In this document: positions 54,896 through 62,499 of the stretch, piece by piece
Layout of the letters: each line of letters starts with the position of its first letter
Numbering within the stretch: the first letter of the stretch is position 1
Source: Brevundimonas sp. 357
Lineage (GTDB): Bacteria > Pseudomonadota > Alphaproteobacteria > Caulobacterales > Caulobacteraceae
DNA length: 64,000 nt
Reading direction: 5' to 3'
NCBI RefSeq assembly: GCF_003938605.1
Contig: NZ_RHWX01000006.1
Location: forward strand, 1 to 64,000
Position numbers and translations under genes: made by a program
The notes under the pieces: generated by a model
The model's input: only the letters and a program-made list of their open reading frames with translations
The model's database searches: none
What the model was told of the DNA's origin: nothing

Positions 54896-54899
54896 GCGA

Positions 54900-56477
54900 A
54901 TGGCGCGGATCCGGCATGACGGACCTCTGATCATCGGCGGCGGGCTGGCGGGCCTGTCGGCGGCGCTGGAGGCCGAAGCGGCGGGCGCGGAGGGTCTGGT
55001 GGTGACGCCCGAGCCGTTGTTGAGCGCCTGCTCCTCGGCGTGGGCGCAGGGCGGGATGGCGGCGGCCCTGTCGCCGCAGGACAGCGCGGCCCTGCACGCC
55101 AAGGACACCGAAGGCGCGGGCGCCGGTCTGGTCGAGGCCGAGGCGGCGCGCGCCCTGACGATGCGGGGACGCGAGACGGTCGAGTGGCTGGCCGCGCTGG
55201 GCGCGCCCTTTGATCGCGACGACGACGGCGGTTTTTCGGTCAGCCTGGAGGCGGCGCACAGCCTGCCGCGCGTGGCGCGGGTGGGCGGCGACGGCGCGGG
55301 GCGGGCCATACTGTCGGCCGTGGTCGCCGCCGCGCGGGCGACGAAGGCCATTGAAATCTGGGAGGACGGACGGCTGCGCGGCCTGATCCGCGACATCGAC
55401 GGCCGGGTGCGCGGCGCGGTGATCGAGCGGCGCGGCGGCCGTCTGGATGAAGTGTTCGCGCCCGCCGTGGTGCTGGCGACCGGGGGGATCGGCGGCCTGT
55501 TCGAGGCGACGACCAATCCGTCGGCCCTGCGCGGCGAGGGGCTGGCGCTGGCGTATCAGGCCGGGGCCGAGGTGCTGGACCCCGAGTTCGTGCAGTTCCA
55601 CCCGACGGCCATAGACGTGGGGCTGGACCCGGCGCCGCTGGCGACCGAGGCCCTACGCGGCGAGGGGGCGCGGCTGGTTGACGGGCAGGGCGGCTTCCTG
55701 CTGGGCGACCATCCCGACGCCGATCTGGCGCCGAGGGACATCGTGGCGCGGGCGGTTCATGCGGCGCGGGTCGAGGGGCGCGGCGCTTTCCTTGATGCGA
55801 CCAGGGCGGTGGGCGAGGCCTTTCCGCATGAGTTTCCGGCGGTCTTCGCCGCCTGCATGAGGGCGGGGCTGGACCCGCGCGTCAGTCCGATTCCGGTGGC
55901 GGCGGCGGCTCACTATCACATGGGCGGGATCGTCGCCGACGACGAGGGGCGCACTACGGTTCCCGGCCTGTTCGCCATCGGCGAGTGAGCGGCGGCGGGG
56001 GTGCATGGGGCCAACCGGCTGGCGTCCAACTCCCTGCTGGAAGCGGGCGCCTTCGGACGGCGCGCGGGCCGGGCGGCGGCGGCCGAGGTCCAGCCCGAGC
56101 GGCGGCCGCTGGCGGCGGCGCAGGCGATGACGGATCTGCCGCCCGAGGCGCTGGCGACCTTGCGCGCCGCCATGACGCGCTATGCGGGCGTGGTGCGGGA
56201 CGAGGCGGGGCTGACGGCGCTGCTGGCTCTGATCGACGACCTGGCGAAGGCGCATCCGACGGCGGCGTGCCTGACGGCGGCGCGGCTGGTGGCCGAAGGG
56301 GCGCTGAAGCGGCGCGAGAGCCGGGGCGGCCACTATCGCCGCGACTTCCCCGACAGCCTGCCGAGGGCCGAGCATACGCGGATGCGTGGGACGGTTGAGG
56401 CTGGCCTTGCGCACGTCGGCTCCACCCCCGCCGTCATCCCCGGGCTTGTCCCGGGGATCCAGAAACGCTCAGCGTGA
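54900..56477 (+). pseudogene. nadB: L-aspartate oxidase, interrupted by an in-frame TGA
   Basis: The frame encodes a full-length NadB (about 525 codons), the FAD enzyme oxidising aspartate to iminoaspartate for NadA. It opens with the FAD motif 'LIIGGGLAGLSAALEA', then 'SSAWAQGGMAAAL' and 'EFVQFHPTAID'. At codon 363 a TGA (55986-55988) follows 'LFAIGE'. The same frame then continues with 'AAAGVHGANRLASNSLLEAG', the most conserved NadB segment, and the helical C-terminal domain. Relatives usually have Cys or Val there, so TGC to TGA is a one-base change. The last residues are translated from a REPIN-like repeat. Pseudogene, recoding or a sequencing error are all possible. Confidence 0.85.
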
Positions 56478-56547
56478 ATGTCAGACGTCGCCGTTTTGAA
56501 TATCGGCCTCGGCGAGTCTGGATTCCCGGGACAAGCCCGGGAATGAC
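56433..56547. repeat. REPIN-like paired palindromic repeat, copy C
   Basis: The left arm GTCATCCCCGGGCTTGTCCC (56433-56452) continues GGGGATCCAGA; the right arm runs TCTGGATTCCCGGGACAAGC to GGGAATGAC (56547). It lies between nadB and nadC. The nadB reading frame ends inside the left half, so its final codons come from the repeat. Confidence 0.8.
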
Positions 56548-56579
56548 GAAGACAAGAAGACAGTAAGAAGGACGCTCCC

Positions 56580-57437
56580 GTGACCCGAACCCTGCCGGAC
56601 CTGCTGATCGAGCCCGTGGTGCGCATGGCGCTGGCCGAGGATCTGGGCCGCACCGGCGACGTGACGGCGCAGGCCTGCATCCCCGAGGACGCGCGCTTCA
56701 GCGCCGTCTTCTGCGCGCGTCAGGCCGGGGTGATGGCGGGCGGGGCGGTGGTCAGGACCGCCGTCCACGCGCTGGACCCGCAGGCGACGGTGACGGTGAA
56801 GGTCGCCGACGGCGAGGCGTTCGAGGCCGGAACCGTGCTGGTCGCCGTCGAGGCGAACGCGCGCGCCCTGCTGTCGGCCGAGCGGACGGCGCTGAACCTG
56901 CTGGGCCGGATGTGCGGGATCGCGACCCTGACGCGGACCTATGTGCAGGCGGTCGCCGGGACGCACGCGCGCATCGCCGACACGCGCAAGACCACGCCGG
57001 GTCTGCGCGCGCTGGAAAAGCACGCGGTGGCCTGCGGCGGCGGGCTGAACCATCGCTTCGGTCTGGATGACGCCATCCTGATCAAGGACAACCACGTCGC
57101 CGTCTGCGGCGGGGCGGGCGAGGCGGTGCGCCGGGCCAAGGCCTTCGCCTCCCACCTGATGAAGGTCGAGGTCGAGGTCGACGGTCTGGATCAGCTGGAC
57201 GAGGTGCTGCCCGAGCGGCCGGACGTCGTCATGCTGGATAACTTCAGCCTGGACGACATGGCCGAGGCGGTGCGCCGCGTGCGGGACAGCGCCTTCGGGC
57301 CGGTGGTGCTGGAGGCGTCGGGCGGGGTGAACCTGAGCACCGTCGCAGGCATCGCTGCGACCGGCGTCGACGTGATCTCCGTGGGCGCCCTGACCCACTC
57401 GGTCATGCAGCTGGACATCGGCCTGGACGCCGGCTGA
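56580..57437 (+). CDS. nadC: Nicotinate-nucleotide pyrophosphorylase (carboxylating)
   Basis: A 285-residue quinolinate phosphoribosyltransferase. Active-site residues are visible in 'IADTRKTTPGLRALEKHAV' (Arg, Lys), 'GGGLNHRFGLDDAILIKDNH' (His, Arg, Lys) and 'VEVEVDGLDQLDE' (Glu, Asp), with the PRPP-binding 'LEASGGVN' and 'ISVGALTHS'. It starts at GTG 56580 with AAGGA upstream. The REPIN-like repeat separates it from nadB, and a terminator follows. It is intact, as is nadA. Confidence 0.95.
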   Translation: MTRTLPDLLIEPVVRMALAEDLGRTGDVTAQACIPEDARFSAVFCARQAGVMAGGAVVRTAVHALDPQATVTVKVADGEAFEAGTVLVAVEANARALLSAERTALNLLGRMCGIATLTRTYVQAVAGTHARIADTRKTTPGLRALEKHAVACGGGLNHRFGLDDAILIKDNHVAVCGGAGEAVRRAKAFASHLMKVEVEVDGLDQLDEVLPERPDVVMLDNFSLDDMAEAVRRVRDSAFGPVVLEASGGVNLSTVAGIAATGVDVISVGALTHSVMQLDIGLDAG

Positions 57438-57464
57438 GCGGACGCGGACCGAGGTTTTTCGGGG

Positions 57465-57489
57465 AACGGGCCCGGCGGGGGGCCGTTTT
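57465..57489 (+). terminator. Terminator after nadC
   Basis: AACGG-CCC (57465-57473) pairs with GGG-CCGTT (57479-57487) with one internal G-G mismatch, followed by TTTTC. It ends the nad cluster before the small gene at 57528. Confidence 0.6.
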
Positions 57490-57527
57490 CATGGGGCGGG
57501 AGGGCGCGACCCCTAAGGAGAGACGCC

Positions 57528-57686
57528 ATGACCAGGGCCCCGCAGCCGCCCAGGGAGCAACGCAGCTTCGCCGATCACGGCGTGCAGTCCGGCCAGCCGG
57601 GCGACGCGGACGTCAACCTGAGCCAGCAGGGGCGCTACGGCAATCTGCAGCAGAATCTGACGACCCACCGCAAGACGCACCCTTAA
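57528..57686 (+). CDS. 52-residue hypothetical protein
   Basis: A small frame with a strong Shine-Dalgarno (AAGGAGA, about eight bases before ATG 57528). The product is soluble, Gln/Asn-rich and low in hydrophobics: 'REQRSFADHGVQSGQPGD' and 'LSQQGRYGNLQQNLTTHRKT'. No family recognised. The 'QGRYGNLQQN' segment suggests an intrinsically disordered or nucleic-acid-associated protein, but that is a guess. It is convergent with the SleB gene, nine bases away. Confidence 0.6.
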   Translation: MTRAPQPPREQRSFADHGVQSGQPGDADVNLSQQGRYGNLQQNLTTHRKTHP

Positions 57687-57695
57687 GGCGCGCGA

Positions 57696-58769
57696 TCAGG
57701 CTTCGGCGTTGAGCGTGGCGGTTGCGGCGGGCTTGGCGGAGGCCGGGGTCACGGCGACCGGGGCGGCGGGCGTCGCCGCAGCGCGCGGCGCGGCGGCCGG
57801 ACGCTCTTCCGTCTTGGCCGACGTCAGGGCTTCGCGGGCCAGGACGGCGGTGTAGGCCACGGCGCCCGAAGCGTTGCGGGCGGTCTCCACCGGATCGAGG
57901 CTGGCCTGGATCAGGCGCGGAGCCTGCTCGACCGGACCCGACGGGCGCGGGTTGTAGGCGAAGGCCTGGTTGGCGCCCGAACGACCGCCGAAGCGGTAGA
58001 ACAGGTGGTCGCCGACCTGGTTCACACGCACCAGGCTGTTGCGCCACGACGGCGAGACGGCGGTGGTGTGGAAGTGGGTGGCGTTGCCGACGGCGGCGAA
58101 CACCTGGCCCGACAGGGCCTTGGTCGCCACGTCGCGGGCGCGATCCCAGGCGGCGCGGTTGACCCGGCCGCGCATGGCGCCGTTGCAGGTGAAGCTGAAC
58201 TGGCAGCCCGTGCCGCGATTGGCGCCCTGATAGACGACGGCGCAGACGGTGTTGGGGAAGGCGGGGTGGCGGGCGCGGTTCAGCACCACCTGGGCCACGG
58301 CCTTCATGCCGTCGCGGCCTTCGCCGCGCGCTTCATAATAGGCGGCCTGGGTCAGGCAATCGAGGTCGCGCGACCGGTCCAGGGCGCCGTCGAGGCGGAA
58401 GGGACGGGCGGCGGAAACCTTGGTCGCGGACTCACGGCGCAGGCCGTCCTGGCCCTGAAGCTGTTCCAGGCGGGCGGTCAGCAGTTCGGCCTGGCGATCA
58501 CGCTGGGCCGAGCCGGCGACGGAATAGGGGTCGTGGCGATGGGCGATGGTCAGGGCGCTGGCGTCCAGGCCGCCGGCCGCTTCGGCCAGGGCTTCCTGAG
58601 TATAACCGCCGGCGCCGGCGCCCTGCAGGCGCTCGGCCTGGGCGCGCACGGTCGAGGCCTGGGCGGCCAGGCCGCCCAGATAGGCCCCTCCGACTGCGAG
58701 GCCGACGACGCCGCCGAACGCCGCCGCAGCCGTCGTGGGGCGCAGGCGGAATGAGCGGGCGGCGTGCAT
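57696..58769 (-). CDS. SleB-type cell-wall hydrolase 1
   Basis: A protein of about 357 residues with an N-terminal hydrophobic segment ('AFGGVVGLAVGGAYLGGLAA') and a C-terminal hydrolase_2 (SleB) domain: catalytic Glu in 'AAYYEARGEGRDGMKAVAQV', then 'VVYQGANRGTGCQFSFTC' and 'ATHFHTTAVSPSW'. Such enzymes cleave glycan strands as lytic transglycosylases or are spore-cortex lytic homologues. The C-terminal tail is Ala/Pro-rich. ATG 58769 was chosen because it puts the membrane segment near the N-terminus as in the paralogue; longer starts up to 58943 cannot be excluded. A paralogue lies at 61129. Confidence 0.82.
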   Translation of the reverse strand: MHAARSFRLRPTTAAAAFGGVVGLAVGGAYLGGLAAQASTVRAQAERLQGAGAGGYTQEALAEAAGGLDASALTIAHRHDPYSVAGSAQRDRQAELLTARLEQLQGQDGLRRESATKVSAARPFRLDGALDRSRDLDCLTQAAYYEARGEGRDGMKAVAQVVLNRARHPAFPNTVCAVVYQGANRGTGCQFSFTCNGAMRGRVNRAAWDRARDVATKALSGQVFAAVGNATHFHTTAVSPSWRNSLVRVNQVGDHLFYRFGGRSGANQAFAYNPRPSGPVEQAPRLIQASLDPVETARNASGAVAYTAVLAREALTSAKTEERPAAAPRAAATPAAPVAVTPASAKPAATATLNAEA

Positions 58770-58943
58770 CAGCGCACGCGTCTGCGAGGAGAGAAACAAA
58801 GGCGTAGTCCTGTACAACAGGGCGAGGATGCCGCCCCCGTAGATCCCGAACCCCGGCGACAAGGACGCGTCGCGCTTAAGCAGGTCGGGCGAACGCCGAC
58901 TGAACGCCGGCCCTCGAAGGCGGGCCTTTATCCATCCGATCAT

Positions 58944-59224
58944 GGCCTCAATGTGACTGATTCGCTAGAATTGTAATTTCCTCAGCATAGAGAAGGTGGT
59001 GTTTAGTCGTTGTTTTGATTGTTTTTAATCATGACGAAATTGCGCCTTAGCATTTCTTGCAAGAACTGTATTTGTATGCTGGTGGAAGATTATCTCTGAT
59101 GTTCGTGGTGCGCGAATAAGCTATTGGGCGAGGTATGACATCTTGTTCGTCAGAGTCGCGCCATAGATGGGAACTCGCCTGCGACTCTCGCGTTCCAAGC
59201 TGTGCTATTTCAAGGAGTTGACCC
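58944..59224. other. AT-rich intergenic stretch with palindromes
   Basis: The segment is clearly less GC-rich than the rest of the window, with runs such as TTGTTTTGATTGTTTTTAA. TTCTTGCAAGAA (59054-59065) is a perfect 12-bp palindrome framed by AGCAT and ATGCT. No gene is visible in 58770-59224 beyond a possible N-terminal extension of the SleB gene. It probably holds promoters for both flanking genes. Confidence 0.5.
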
Positions 59225-59422
59225 ATGACCCGCATCGCTTCCCGTCTGGCCGTCCTGGCGCTGGCCGGCGCCGGAGCCCTGGCCCTGTCGGCCTGCGGCC
59301 ACAGCATTGAACAGAAGGCGGCTACCGGCGCGGTCGCCGGGGCCGTGGTGGCCGGTCCGGTCGGGGCGGCGGTCGGCGGCGCCGCCGGCGCGGCCGTCGG
59401 CCACGCCCAGAAGCCGCACTGA
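59225..59422 (+). CDS. Small glycine-zipper lipoprotein
   Basis: A 65-residue lipoprotein. The lipobox is 'LALSACGHS' with Cys at about residue 24; the mature part 'AATGAVAGAVVAGPVGAAVG' and on to 'GAAVGHA' is a glycine-zipper with GxxxG-like repeats. Such proteins are related to OsmB/SlyB-like envelope-stress lipoproteins, often in the outer membrane. AAGGAG precedes the ATG at good spacing. Confidence 0.8.
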   Translation: MTRIASRLAVLALAGAGALALSACGHSIEQKAATGAVAGAVVAGPVGAAVGGAAGAAVGHAQKPH

Positions 59423-59592
59423 TCCATCGACATGGATACGGCCGCGTCGTGCGGCCCCATTCTGCGTCCTGGCGGCCCCATTGCCGCTAAATCCCATGAA
59501 AACGGGCCGTAGAGCTTGATTTCGGCGCGAAATTCGGCTTTGGCCTCGCGCCGGGTCGAGCGCGTCGAGATGCGTCTCCCGATCTGATCTAT

Positions 59593-59620
59593 GGCCGTCG
59601 CTCCGGCGATCGGCCTTTTT
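59593..59620 (+). terminator. Terminator between the lipoprotein and DUF6481 genes
   Basis: GGCCG-TCGC (59593-59601) pairs with GCGA-CGGCC (with one bulged T), loop TCCG, followed by TTTTT. It lies 170 bases after the lipoprotein stop and 41 before the next ATG, so it may end a long 3' UTR or a separate small RNA, or attenuate the downstream gene. Confidence 0.75.
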
Positions 59621-59660
59621 CGCCGTCTCCATTCCCTATCAAGGACACCCGCCTCTCAGC

Positions 59661-60023
59661 ATGCGCGACCTCAAGAACACCGGCTTCAACGACCGCCTGT
59701 CCGCCCAGAAAGACGCCAAACAAGCCCTGCTGGCCCGGTTCAAGCCGAAGCCGACGGTTCAGGATCCCGAGTTCGAGAAACTGGCCGAAAAGCGCGCCGC
59801 CGAGAAGGAGGCGATCCGCCAGCAGCACGAACTGGCCAAGGCCGAGGTGCGCCGCGAGAAGGCCGAGAAGGAGGCCGCCCGTCTGGCTGCCGAAATGGCC
59901 GCTCAGGACGAGGTCGACGCCGCCAAGCGCGCCGCCCGCAAGGAGCGCAAGCAGCTGACCAAGGAAGAGCAGAAGGCGGCCCGCGACGCGCGCTACGCCG
60001 CCCGCAAGGCGCGCCAGCGCTGA
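59661..60023 (+). CDS. DUF6481 family charged coiled-coil protein
   Basis: A 120-residue, highly charged protein: 'GFNDRLSAQKDAKQALLARF' at the N-terminus is the DUF6481 signature, followed by one long Lys/Arg/Glu helix (about 40-118, e.g. 'RREKAEKEAARLAAEMAAQD') likely to form a coiled coil. The function of the family is unknown; its basic helices suggest RNA or ribosome association. A terminator-like hairpin lies in its leader. Confidence 0.78.
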   Translation: MRDLKNTGFNDRLSAQKDAKQALLARFKPKPTVQDPEFEKLAEKRAAEKEAIRQQHELAKAEVRREKAEKEAARLAAEMAAQDEVDAAKRAARKERKQLTKEEQKAARDARYAARKARQR

Positions 60024-60031
60024 GTAGAAGT

Positions 60032-60053
60032 CGCCCCGGCCTAGGCCGGGGCG
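60032..60053. terminator. Perfect 22-bp palindrome between convergent genes
   Basis: CGCCCCGGCC and its exact complement meet at a central TA; the hairpin would have a small CCTAGG-derived loop. There is no T-tract on either side. It probably separates transcripts of the convergent DUF6481 and secreted-protein genes. Confidence 0.5.
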
Positions 60054-60065
60054 CACACATGCGGT

Positions 60066-60335
60066 TTACTGATAGATGGTGCCTTTGCTGGAGCAAGTAC
60101 CGGTTCGGATGAGCTCGTAGTGGGAGGTCACCGTTCCGGTGGCGAATTCAGCTACGCCAGCATAGCCGTTGTAGCAGACGCCCACATGGTAGCCGACCTG
60201 AACCGTCTTGGTTGCGTCGCTGTAGTAGATGTAGTCGTAGAGGGGTTCGGACCATGGCGTGGCGAGCGCTGCGGTGGATAGAGCCGCGCTTACGATCGCC
60301 GTCACGCATGCAATAGCCTTGATTGAACGAGTCAT
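60066..60335 (-). CDS. Small secreted protein (possible DUF6289 family)
   Basis: An 89-residue protein with a signal peptide ending at 'AALATPWS'. The mature part of about 63 residues is Tyr-rich with two Cys ('GVCYNGY', 'TGTCSSKG') that may pair. 'YIYYSDATKTVQVGYH' and the spacing to the Cys resemble the DUF6289 group of small secreted peptides, found by the score in lantibiotic-like contexts; here there are no modification genes. Function unknown. Confidence 0.55.
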   Translation of the reverse strand: MTRSIKAIACVTAIVSAALSTAALATPWSEPLYDYIYYSDATKTVQVGYHVGVCYNGYAGVAEFATGTVTSHYELIRTGTCSSKGTIYQ

Positions 60336-60578
60336 CTTCGGGTTTCCGTTGATTATCGATCCGTCACGCTCTCATGGAAAATGATGGTTTCTCAAATCGC
60401 AAATCCGTGATCTTTGAGTTCAACGCTGGATCGCGCTGTGCGAAAGCAACGAGGGCATGGCTTCAGCGTTACAGGGGCGAAGATTCCTGCGACGCGTCGC
60501 CGCCCGCCCCTTGGATCGTGCGTTCGACGACCTAACTGCAAGGCTGATCTTCACCCAGCACTGCCAACGGGAGCCGTC

Positions 60579-61055
60579 ATGAACGCCATTGACACCGGTT
60601 TGAAGCCCAAGGAGCGCGCCGACGTCGCGCGCGAGCTGTCCAAGGCTCTGGCCGACAGCTACGCCCTCTATCTGAAGACGCACGGCTATCACTGGAACGT
60701 GCGCGGGCCCGAGTTCTTCAGCCTGCACAACCTGCTGGAAGAGCAGTACCGCGAGATCTGGGCCGCGCTGGACGATATCGCCGAGCGCATCCGCGCCCTG
60801 GGTGAGCTGGCCCCGCAGAGCGGCTCGGCCTTCGCCAACCTGACCTCGATCAAGGACGGCGATCCCGAGAAGGATTCGTCCGAGATGCTCAAGGAGCTGA
60901 TCAAGGACCACGGCGTGGTCATTTCGACCGCCCGCGCGGCCCTGGACGCCGCCGACGAGGTGGGGGATGAGGCCTCGGTCGATCTGATGACGCAACGCCT
61001 GGCCGCCCACGAAAAGGCCGCCTGGATGCTGCGCTCCAGCCTGGGCGATCGTTAA
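60579..61055 (+). CDS. dps: Dps family DNA-protecting ferritin
   Basis: A 158-residue mini-ferritin forming a 12-mer that oxidises Fe(II) with H2O2 and can bind DNA. The ferroxidase ligands are in 'KTHGYHWNVRGPEFFSLHNL' (His, His) and 'EIWAALDDIAERIR' (Asp, Glu). The N-terminus is short and mildly basic. ATG 60579 has CGGGAG upstream and gives a typical family start. The 243-base gap before it contains an unmarked promoter; no OxyR site was identified with confidence. Confidence 0.93.
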   Translation: MNAIDTGLKPKERADVARELSKALADSYALYLKTHGYHWNVRGPEFFSLHNLLEEQYREIWAALDDIAERIRALGELAPQSGSAFANLTSIKDGDPEKDSSEMLKELIKDHGVVISTARAALDAADEVGDEASVDLMTQRLAAHEKAAWMLRSSLGDR

Positions 61056-61128
61056 GGCGAAGGGGATGGCCGCTTCCGCCTCACGGAACGGTAATCTTCG
61101 CGTCTGAAAAGCGCCGGATTGGGCGGTC

Positions 61129-62376
61129 ATGCAGATCGCTGATTTCCGGCGCCGCCAGACGCCGCTATACGGACATCGCATGAAACTCGGCCGCCTCACG
61201 CCGCTGAAGACGACCGGACGCCGGGCAGCCGCTGCGGCGCCCGCCGTCATGGCCGTCACCGTGGCGGTTATGGGCGTGGCCATGTCGGCCAGTTCGACCC
61301 CCCGTCCCGACATCGACCGCACCGCCGAAGCCGTGGCCCGCGCCACCGGCGGTGACCTGGGGCCGGACGGTCTGGCCGCCGTGACGGCGCGGATGGATGC
61401 GGGACAACTGGCGATCGCGCGTCGGCACGACCCGGCCCTGGGCCTGCCCGAGCTTTACGGCCTGACCCCCGGCTGGGAGAGCCTGACCCTGGGCGGCAAG
61501 CCCTCTCTGGATCAGGGCGTGGCGGGCGTCGCCGCGCAGCAGTTGAACGCCGCCATGCCCAACGCCTTCGGCGCGCTTCAGCCCGCGCGGCCCTTCCTGT
61601 TCCGCCCGGCGGACGAGGCGTCGCGTCGGCGCGCCCTGCGCTGCCTGACCCAGGCCGTCTATTACGAGGCGGCGCTGGAGCCGACCGAGGGGCAGGAGGG
61701 CGTGGCCCAGGTCGTGTTGAACCGGGTGCGCGATCCCAACTATCCCTCCAGCATCTGCGGCGTCGTCTATCAGGGCGCCGAGCGGACCACGGGCTGCCAG
61801 TTCAGCTTCACCTGCGACGGCTCCCTGGCGCGCGGGCCGGTGCGCTGGGCTTGGGACCGGGCCGAGAGGGTCGCGGCCCGCGCCCTGAACGGCCATGTGT
61901 CCGAGCGCGTGGGTACGGCGACCCATTACCACGCCGACTACGTCCACCCCTGGTGGTCGCCCAGCCTGGCCAAGATCACCCAGGTCGGGGCGCATATCTT
62001 CTATCGCTGGAAGGGCGCGGCCGGAGAGACCGCCGCCTTCGTCACCGCCTATTCCGGCCGCGAGCCGACGATCGACGAGGCTCGCTTCGCCCAGTCGCGC
62101 GTCCTGCTGGCCACGGCCGCCGACAGCGTCGAAGCGGCGCTGGACGGCGCCAAGTCGGGCGAACTGCGCACGGTCGAGATCGACGGCCAGACCCGCGTGG
62201 TGGGCGTCGCCAGCCTGGGCGGCCGCCGTCAGGCCGGCAAGGACGAGATCGCCGCCATCAACGAACGGCTCAAGGCCTTCGAGACCGGCGCCGTCCCCAG
62301 CGTGACCGTGACCGCCCCGCCGCCCGCCGGCGTCACCCCCATGGCCGTCGAAGAGGTCGGCAAGCCGCAGGGGTGA
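61129..62376 (+). CDS. SleB-type cell-wall hydrolase 2
   Basis: A 415-residue paralogue of the hydrolase at 57696. A basic N-terminus and a hydrophobic segment ('AAPAVMAVTVAVMGVAM', about 35-55) anchor it. The hydrolase_2 domain has catalytic Glu in 'AVYYEAALEPTEGQEGVAQV', 'VVYQGAERTTGCQFSFTC' and 'ATHYHADYVHPWW'. The C-terminal 100 residues are variable. ATG 61129 was chosen; ATG 61180 is an alternative that keeps the anchor. It should act on periplasmic glycan strands. Confidence 0.83.
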   Translation: MQIADFRRRQTPLYGHRMKLGRLTPLKTTGRRAAAAAPAVMAVTVAVMGVAMSASSTPRPDIDRTAEAVARATGGDLGPDGLAAVTARMDAGQLAIARRHDPALGLPELYGLTPGWESLTLGGKPSLDQGVAGVAAQQLNAAMPNAFGALQPARPFLFRPADEASRRRALRCLTQAVYYEAALEPTEGQEGVAQVVLNRVRDPNYPSSICGVVYQGAERTTGCQFSFTCDGSLARGPVRWAWDRAERVAARALNGHVSERVGTATHYHADYVHPWWSPSLAKITQVGAHIFYRWKGAAGETAAFVTAYSGREPTIDEARFAQSRVLLATAADSVEAALDGAKSGELRTVEIDGQTRVVGVASLGGRRQAGKDEIAAINERLKAFETGAVPSVTVTAPPPAGVTPMAVEEVGKPQG

Positions 62377-62499
62377 GGGCGCGGGCGAGATCGCCCTATT
62401 CGGCCTGCTTCCGGCCATACTATCGTCGCTTCGAGCTTCACCATATGCCGGTGATCCGCGCTGGAGGGAGTGCGGGGGGTGTTGTCGAAAGGGGAAGTC

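Noticed and set aside
54900..56477. Frameshift in nadB
   Set aside because: Both halves are in the same frame; the lesion is a single TGA, not an indel.
60066..60335. Ribosomally made modified-peptide (RiPP) precursor
   Set aside because: It has a Sec signal peptide and no maturation enzymes nearby; a simple secreted protein is more likely.
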